From JALYUA01 sp040004225 (GTDB lineage: Bacteria > Acidobacteriota > Thermoanaerobaculia > UBA5066 > Gp7-AA6), in NCBI GenBank assembly GCA_040004225.1, contig JBDUBI010000036.1:1-20445 (forward strand): DNA of 20,445 bases, in the 5' to 3' direction. The translations under genes and the position numbers were made by a program. Below, one piece after another: positions 15,487 to 20,445 of the stretch. How positions within the stretch are numbered: the stretch's first letter is position 1; every line of letters begins with the position of its first letter. The notes below the pieces were generated by a model, which made no database searches, was not told where the DNA came from, and worked only from the letters and a program-made list of their open reading frames with translations.

Positions 15487-16925
15487 CCGACCAGGAAGAC
15501 CCGTTCCCGGACGATCCGGAGCCAGGCGAGCCCGAAGCGCTCCTCCCGCCCGCGTACGCCGCGGTGGCCGCTCCGACAGACCCCGCTCCCATCGGCGCGA
15601 TGGCCCCGGGCGAGCCGCTCCGTCGAGACGACCCGCCAGCGGGCGTCCCCGAGGCGCGGCCTCCCGAGCCGGCCTCGGCCGCGCCTGCCCGCGACGCTCC
15701 GAATGCAGGGCCGGCACCCGGCGCGGCGGCGCCCCCGCCGGCCGAGCCCGAGCCGCGGGAGAAGGTCCGCCGCGTCAGCGAGTTCGAGGTGGAGTCCTCC
15801 GGCGGAAATCGCATCGACCGGTTCCTCTCGATTCTGCCCAAGCGGAACGGATCAGATCTGCACCTGGCGGTCGGGTCCCCTCCCCTGCTGCGCATCGACG
15901 GCGCCCTCGAGCGCGTCCGCTACCGGGCGCTGACCGAAGGCGATTTCTACAACCTCGTCGGCCCGATCACCCCGCCGAGACTCTGGGAATCGTTCTCGCA
16001 GGACGGGGATATCGATTTCGCTTACCAGATGGGAGGCGTTGCGCGGTTTCGCGTCAACCTCCTCCGGCAGGAGCGCGGGTCGGCCGCGGTGTTCCGCCTC
16101 ATCCCCTCCCGGGTCCCCACCGCCGACGAGCTGCGGCTGCCCAAGTCGATCGCGGCGCTGTACGGCGCGTCGAACGGTCTGGTGCTCATCACCGGTCCCA
16201 CGGGGAGCGGCAAGTCGACGACACTGGCCGCGCTCCTGGACCGGATCAACGAGCGCCTGTCGTACCACGTGATCACGATCGAGGACCCGATCGAATTCGT
16301 GCACACGAACTCCCGGTCCGTGTACACCCAGCGGGAGATCGGAAGCGACGTCGGCACCTTTGCGGAGGGAGTCAAGGCGGCCATCCGCGAAGATCCCGAC
16401 TGCCTGCTCGTCGGCGAAATGCGCGATCTCGAAACGATCCGGATGGCGCTGACGGCGGCGGAGACGGGGCTGCTGGTTTTCGCGACCCTTCACACGAATT
16501 CCGCCGCGAAGGCGATCGACCGGATCATCGACGCGTTCCCCGCCAACGAGCAGGAACAGATTCGGATCGTCCTCGCCGAGAATTTGCGGGCCGTCGTGGC
16601 TCAGCAGCTGCTCCGCAAGAAGGGCTCGGGCCGCGTGGCGGCGTTCGAGATCCTGATCGGCTCGACCGCTCTCTCGAATGCGATCCGGGAAGGCAAGACG
16701 TCCCTCATCAACAACCAGATCCAGACTGGAAAGTCGAAGGGGATGATCTCGATGGATCAGTCGCTCGCGGAGCTCGTCCGCGGCGGAATCGTCGAACCGG
16801 AAGAGGCGCTCGAGCGATCCCTCGACCGGGAAACCTTCAAGACGATGATCGCGAACCTGACGGCAGACCTGCAGGCGCCTCCGCTCGCGCGCCCGGCTCC
16901 CGCGCGGCCGCCAGCCGCAAAGTGA
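15483..16925 (+). CDS. pilT: PilT-family pilus retraction ATPase with Pro/Ala-rich N-terminal extension
   Basis: Length is 480 residues. The first 100 residues or so are rich in Pro, Ala and acidic residues and probably disordered. The PilT core begins near 110 (NRIDRFLSILPKRNGSDLHLAVG). It has Walker A GPTGSGKS with K244, Asp box VITIEDPIEFVH, Walker B region REDPDCLLVGEMRDLETI, His box TGLLVFATLHTN, and the C-terminal AIREGKTSLINNQIQTG, equivalent to the PilT AIRNLIRE region. PilT hexamers depolymerise the pilus at the inner membrane. The GTG start at 15483 overlaps the TGA of the HEAT-PilT gene, with GGAAGAGG about 10 nt upstream as a possible ribosome-binding site; no better ATG precedes the conserved core. 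A PilT/PilU-like division of labour with its neighbour is plausible but not shown. Its last 89 nt overlap the convergent kinase gene. Confidence 0.93.
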   Translation: MTDQEDPFPDDPEPGEPEALLPPAYAAVAAPTDPAPIGAMAPGEPLRRDDPPAGVPEARPPEPASAAPARDAPNAGPAPGAAAPPPAEPEPREKVRRVSEFEVESSGGNRIDRFLSILPKRNGSDLHLAVGSPPLLRIDGALERVRYRALTEGDFYNLVGPITPPRLWESFSQDGDIDFAYQMGGVARFRVNLLRQERGSAAVFRLIPSRVPTADELRLPKSIAALYGASNGLVLITGPTGSGKSTTLAALLDRINERLSYHVITIEDPIEFVHTNSRSVYTQREIGSDVGTFAEGVKAAIREDPDCLLVGEMRDLETIRMALTAAETGLLVFATLHTNSAAKAIDRIIDAFPANEQEQIRIVLAENLRAVVAQQLLRKKGSGRVAAFEILIGSTALSNAIREGKTSLINNQIQTGKSKGMISMDQSLAELVRGGIVEPEEALERSLDRETFKTMIANLTADLQAPPLARPAPARPPAAK

Positions 16926-18630
16926 AGACGGCGCCTCCCCCGGGGCGCCCGCTCACTTCGACCGTCCCGCCGTGGATCTGCGCGATCCGCGCGACGATCG
17001 CGAGCCCGAACCCGGATCCATCGGGCTTGCTCGAGTAGAACGGCAGGAAGATCTTCTCGCGGGCCGCGGGATCGACTCCGGGCCCGCGGTCCGCCACGGC
17101 CAGAGAGACTTCGTCTCCGCTCGTCCGGCCGGAAATGAGGATGGCGGATGGCTCGGACCGCCGCGCGGGCGGCGTCGCCTCGACGGCATTGCGGACCAGG
17201 TTGGCGATCGCCCGGCGGAGAAGCACCGCCGAGCCCCCGACCTCCGGGAAATCTCCCGCGCGGTCGACGACGACGTCCGGAAACACCCGCTGCACTTCCG
17301 CGGCGGCGCCCTCCGCGACCGCGTCGAGCGGCACGGGAGCGGGAACGAACTCGTCGGGACGGGCGAAAAGGAGAAAGTCGCTCGTCACGCGGCTCATCTC
17401 CTGGGCCTCGCGCCGGATCGACCTCAAGTGGTCCGCGGCGCGCTCCGGGTTCCGCAGAGCCAGGTCCGCGAAGCCGTCGATCGCGGCCGCGGCGTTTCGA
17501 AACTCGTGCGCGGCCCCGGCGGACACCTCTCCCAGGTCGGCGAGGTGCCGCGCCAGCGCGACGCGCGCCTCGAGCCGCCGGACCTCCGTCAGGTCGGAGA
17601 AGAGCGCGAGCACGCCGAGGAACCTCCCGTCCGCTCCGGCCGCCGGCGTGGCGGTGACGCCAAGCACCCGGTCCGGGCCCCATTGCGTCTCGCGCCGGCC
17701 GACGGCCTCGCGCCGCTCCAGGACCGCTGTGATCACGTCCCTGAATTCCGGGACATTCGCGAGCACGCTCGCAAAGGGCTCTCCCCGCGCGTCGGCGGCA
17801 AAACCCAGAATGTCCCGGCCGGCCTCATTCAGCTCCACCACGGCGCCGGTGCGGTCGACCGAGAGGAGCCCGGTGGGGAGATTTCTCGCGAGAGTCCGCG
17901 CCGCGATCTCCATGTCGTCCGCGCGCTCCTTCTCGGCGCGCGCCAGGCGCTCGAGCTCCCGTTCCTTCTCCGAGAGCGCCGAGATCGTGGCTTCGAAGCG
18001 GGCGATCAGAAAATCGCGTTCGTCCGACGGCTCAACCCCTGAGAGACCGGGCGCGGGGGGCGCTCCTCCGGCCGTCTGGAGAAGCCGGTCGTAGGGCTCG
18101 AGTAAGGAGCGCAGGTAGAGCCAGGCGAGCACCACGAGGAGCGCGCCGGCCGCCGGAATCACGAGCGAGAGCGAGCGCGAGTAAGAGCGGAGGGCTCCGC
18201 CCGGACCCGGATCCACGGCGACGACGGAGAAGCCGGTGCGGGTGGCCGCGGTCGCGAGCAGGAGCCGGGGCGATTTCGTCCACTCGGCCACGATCTCGCC
18301 TCCCACGGGGCGGGCCGTCGGAAGAATCGGAGGCGCCTCGAGCCCGTGGGAAGAACCGCGCACGCGCCGGCCTCTCGCGTCATAGGAGGCCACGAACAGA
18401 ACGTCGGAGCCGAGCGCGGCGCGGTCGAGGGCGTCTGCCGGGTCCGCATACGGCAGCGCCATCCGGTTCAGAATCTCCGAGGCGCGCCTCTCCGTCTGGC
18501 GGCTTCCCCAGTCCGTGGCGTTGCGGAAAAAGAGCAGCGTCACGAAATTGAGAAAGAGAATCAGGAGCAGCGCGACGGACAGAAAGAGTCTCGAATCGCG
18601 GCGAAAGGTGCGCGGGACTTCGTCCGTCAT
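16837..18630 (-). CDS. Membrane-bound PAS sensor histidine kinase (PilS/NtrB-like)
   Basis: Length is 597 residues. TM1 about 14-36 (LFLSVALLLILFLNFVTLLFF) and TM2 about 151-169 (LVIPAAGALLVVLAWLYL) bracket a periplasmic sensor region of about 115 residues. A short coiled-coil follows (SEKERELERLARAEKERADD), then a PAS domain about 250-345 (LPTGLLSVDRTGAVVELNEAGRDILGF). The dimerisation H-box GAAHEFRN has H375, with Ala where many kinases have Pro after HExRN. The ATPase has an N-box NLVRNAVEA, G1 DRGPGVD, and an F/G2 region FYSSKPDGSGFGLAI, all intact. A Ser/Pro/Ala-rich tail of about 25 residues extends past the usual end. It most likely phosphorylates the sigma-54 regulator at the other end of the window, but that pairing is inferred from context only. 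It converges on, and overlaps, the second pilT gene, and diverges from the gene at 18684. Confidence 0.93.
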   Translation of the reverse strand: MTDEVPRTFRRDSRLFLSVALLLILFLNFVTLLFFRNATDWGSRQTERRASEILNRMALPYADPADALDRAALGSDVLFVASYDARGRRVRGSSHGLEAPPILPTARPVGGEIVAEWTKSPRLLLATAATRTGFSVVAVDPGPGGALRSYSRSLSLVIPAAGALLVVLAWLYLRSLLEPYDRLLQTAGGAPPAPGLSGVEPSDERDFLIARFEATISALSEKERELERLARAEKERADDMEIAARTLARNLPTGLLSVDRTGAVVELNEAGRDILGFAADARGEPFASVLANVPEFRDVITAVLERREAVGRRETQWGPDRVLGVTATPAAGADGRFLGVLALFSDLTEVRRLEARVALARHLADLGEVSAGAAHEFRNAAAAIDGFADLALRNPERAADHLRSIRREAQEMSRVTSDFLLFARPDEFVPAPVPLDAVAEGAAAEVQRVFPDVVVDRAGDFPEVGGSAVLLRRAIANLVRNAVEATPPARRSEPSAILISGRTSGDEVSLAVADRGPGVDPAAREKIFLPFYSSKPDGSGFGLAIVARIAQIHGGTVEVSGRPGGGAVFTLRLAAAREPGARAEAPAGLPSGSRSSS

Positions 18631-18653
18631 GCGAGAGTTCGATGGGGGCGCCG

Positions 18654-18662
18654 TGCTACCAT
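18654..18662 (+). promoter_or_regulatory. Possible extended -10 promoter for the 18684 gene pair
   Basis: TGCTACCAT combines an extended -10 TGn with TACCAT in the 53-bp divergent gap. A start near 18669 would leave about 15 nt of leader beginning at the weak AGGA ribosome-binding site (18669-18672). No -35 is apparent. Confidence 0.35.
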
Positions 18663-18683
18663 CATTGCAGGAAAACCCCCAGA

Positions 18684-19271
18684 ATGCTCACGCGCATCGC
18701 GTCGCTGGCGATCCTCCTCGCCGCGTCCGCCCCCGTCCCGTCCGACGCCCCGATCGGCCAGACCGAGGCAGCGGTCGTCTCCAGCCTCAAAGCGAGCGGC
18801 ATCGCGTTTTCAAGGCAGCGAGGCGAAGGCGGCTCCGTACAGCTTTCCTACCGCCGGGGATCGGACGCCGTCACGATCGATTTGAAGCCGTGGCCGGCGG
18901 CGGACGCCCCGGCGGCGGCCTACGAGAAGCCCGCCGCGGCCTCTGAACCTCTCGTCGTCACGCACGTCCGAGTCGCCGGTCCGAGCTCCGACGTAAAACG
19001 CGCGTGGGTCCGGTCGTTCGAGAGGGGAGACGGCAGGATCTGGGTCCTCATGCCGGAGCGTGGCGCGGGCTACCGCAGCCCCGATCCCCGCTACGGGATG
19101 GCCGCCTGCCTGCAATGGTGGCGCGCGAGCCCGAGCCCGGGTTCGCGCGATTCCGTGCCGCGCGCGACGTTCGTTTTTCAGGCCCGCCGGGCCGCGAAAA
19201 CGCCGCCGGGAACGGAGCCCACGCTGTTCGACGCCTACCTCGAAAACCCCTGGCACCCGCACCGCTTTTGA
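18684..19271 (+). CDS. Small exported protein of unknown function
   Basis: Length is 195 residues. I do not recognise the family. A signal peptide is likely (MLTRIASLAILLAASAPVPSDA, cleavage near 17-22). The mature part is mixed alpha/beta with an early segment EAAVVSSLKASGIAFSRQR, a central VVTHVRVAG strand, and Trp-containing segments (GRIWVLMPERG, CLQWWRAS). A single Cys lies near residue 144, and there are no transmembrane segments after the signal. The ATG at 18684 was chosen over an ATG at 18642 because it starts the signal peptide and follows AGGA. The stop overlaps the start of the CapA-family gene as TTGA, so the two are probably made together and may act on the same envelope process. 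Confidence 0.75.
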   Translation: MLTRIASLAILLAASAPVPSDAPIGQTEAAVVSSLKASGIAFSRQRGEGGSVQLSYRRGSDAVTIDLKPWPAADAPAAAYEKPAAASEPLVVTHVRVAGPSSDVKRAWVRSFERGDGRIWVLMPERGAGYRSPDPRYGMAACLQWWRASPSPGSRDSVPRATFVFQARRAAKTPPGTEPTLFDAYLENPWHPHRF

Positions 19272-20445
19272 CGGCGGGCCGCCGGTTTTTCCCCGCCCGT
19301 CTGCTGGCGTCGTTTCTCGCCGGCCTTCTCGCGCCGATTGCGCCGGGGTCGCCGAATCCGACTCCCGCGTCGACCGTTGCGGGGCCGACCTATGCGGTGG
19401 CTCTCGCAGGAGACACGATCCTGATGCGGCCTCTCGCGCGCGAGAAGGCCGGCGCGTTCGAGCCCCTCCGGCGCCTCTTGAGCGGCGCCGACGCGGCAAT
19501 TACGAACCTCGAAACTCTTTTCCACGATTACGAGTCGTTCAATGTTCCTCCCGGGGTGATGCGGTCGGATCCGGCTCTGGCGCGCGACCTCGCCCGGGCG
19601 GGATTCGACATGGTGGCCCGCGCCAACAATCACGCCGGCGACTACGGCGCCTCCGGAATGGCGCAGACGAACCGCGCGCTCGCCGCCGCCGGGATCCTCT
19701 CCGCCGGGATCGGAAGGGACCTCGCCGAGGCGCGCGCGCCCGCGTTCTTCGAAGGCCGGAACGTTTCGGTGGGTCTCGTGTCCGCGGCCTCGACGTTCGA
19801 CCCGCCGGCGTCCGCATCGGAGAGGCGCGGCCCGATTCCCGCCCGCCCGGGCATCGCGCCGCTTCGCCACACGACCACCTACGTGCTTTCGGCCGAACGC
19901 CTGCGCGCCTTGAGGTCCGCCGCGCGCGAAGTCGGCATCCCGGTCTCCGGCCGCGAAGACGCGCTGGATGCCTTCGACCGCTCGTTCATCGTCGGCCTGA
20001 CACCGGGAGTGTCCACCGCGCCGGTCCCCGGAGATCTCGATGCCTTGACCGCCTCCCTTCGTTCCGCGCGCTCGCGCGCGAGATGCCTGATCTTTTCCCT
20101 TCATGCCCATGAGGGGCTCGTGCCGGACCGCTTCGCGCCCGCCGAATTCGTCGTAGCGGCGGCGCGCGCGGCAATCGACGCTGGCGCCGACGCGGTTTTC
20201 GGACACGGGCCCCACGTCCTGCGGGGCATCGAAATCTGGAAGGGCCGCCCGATTTTTTACAGTCTCGGTAATTTCGTTTTCGAATACGACCAGATACGCG
20301 AGCTTCCGTCCGACGAGTACGACCGCCTCGGCCTCCCCCCGGGGGCGCGGGTCTCTGACTTCTACGACCGGCAGGAGAACTTCGGAAAGTACTCGTACCC
20401 GGCAGAGCGCGAGAGCTGGGAATCCGTCATCGCGATCCTGCACGG
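19268..20445 (+). CDS. CapA/PgsA-family protein (metallophosphatase-like fold), 3' end beyond the window
   Basis: Partial: 392 codons are visible and the frame is open at the right edge. The TTG at 19268 overlaps the preceding TGA and directly yields a signal peptide (TAGRRFFPARLLASFLAGLL, then APIAPGSP); no ATG or GTG would give one. The conserved CapA blocks follow: VALAGDTILMRPL near 47-59, ADAAITNLETLF near 74-85, RANNHAGDYG near 119-128, FSLHAHEG near 278-285, and GHGPHVLRGIEIWKGRPIFYSLGNFVF near 317-343. The family is named for capsular poly-gamma-glutamate synthesis protein CapA, but many members occur outside capsule loci and the substrate here is unknown. No capB or capC gene is in the window, so a poly-gamma-glutamate role should not be assumed. 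Confidence 0.88.
   Translation, partial: MTAGRRFFPARLLASFLAGLLAPIAPGSPNPTPASTVAGPTYAVALAGDTILMRPLAREKAGAFEPLRRLLSGADAAITNLETLFHDYESFNVPPGVMRSDPALARDLARAGFDMVARANNHAGDYGASGMAQTNRALAAAGILSAGIGRDLAEARAPAFFEGRNVSVGLVSAASTFDPPASASERRGPIPARPGIAPLRHTTTYVLSAERLRALRSAAREVGIPVSGREDALDAFDRSFIVGLTPGVSTAPVPGDLDALTASLRSARSRARCLIFSLHAHEGLVPDRFAPAEFVVAAARAAIDAGADAVFGHGPHVLRGIEIWKGRPIFYSLGNFVFEYDQIRELPSDEYDRLGLPPGARVSDFYDRQENFGKYSYPAERESWESVIAILH

Noticed and set aside
19235..20443. 402-codon minus-strand frame at the right edge
   Set aside because: Antisense to the CapA-family gene, which shows clear conserved blocks on the plus strand.

Overview
The window is about 20.4 kb of GC-rich bacterial DNA, tightly packed with genes. 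It reads as a type IV pilus (T4aP) accessory locus from a Gram-negative bacterium. The gene set (PilV/PilW/PilX/PilY1-like minor pilins and tip protein, two PilT-family retraction ATPases, and an NtrC-type regulator with a sensor kinase) and the base composition suggest an Acidobacteriota-like or deltaproteobacterial-grade organism. The exact phylum is an inference and not secure. No rRNA, tRNA, CRISPR array, transposase or phage gene was seen.

Layout. Positions 1-421 hold almost three tandem copies of a 145-bp GC-rich non-coding repeat with strong hairpins. The third copy carries compensatory changes that keep one stem intact. On the minus strand lies a sigma-54-dependent response regulator (541-1905), separated by a clear intrinsic terminator (1928-1951) from a five-gene minor-pilin operon transcribed right to left: PilV-like (10390-11019), PilW-like (8987-10393), PilX-like (8382-8990), a very large PilY1-like protein (2878-8385) and a secreted FxLYD-type protein (1973-2881). 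All four internal junctions are 4-nt ATGA overlaps. A 456-bp divergent intergenic region (11020-11475) with a candidate sigma-54 promoter and two related palindromes separates this operon from plus-strand mgtE (11476-12870). After mgtE come two PilT-type ATPases joined by a GTGA overlap. The first (12985-15486) is a fusion of roughly 450 residues of HEAT-like repeats to a PilT motor; the second (15483-16925) is a PilT with a Pro/Ala-rich N-terminus. A minus-strand PAS-containing sensor histidine kinase (16837-18630) overlaps the second ATPase tail to tail. Divergent from it are a small exported protein of unknown function (18684-19271) and a CapA/PgsA-family protein (19268 to the window edge), joined by a TTGA overlap.

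How it may work together (inference). The minor pilins would prime pilus assembly and carry the PilY1-like adhesin/sensor at the tip. The two ATPases would power or tune retraction. The kinase and the sigma-54 activator, at opposite ends of the pilus block, would form a PilS/PilR-like pair that may act on the candidate sigma-54 promoter in front of the operon. The least conventional elements are the HEAT-PilT fusion, the PilY1-like protein whose von Willebrand A domain appears to be interrupted by a 273-residue strictly alternating Thr-X stalk, and the covarying tandem repeat at the left edge.
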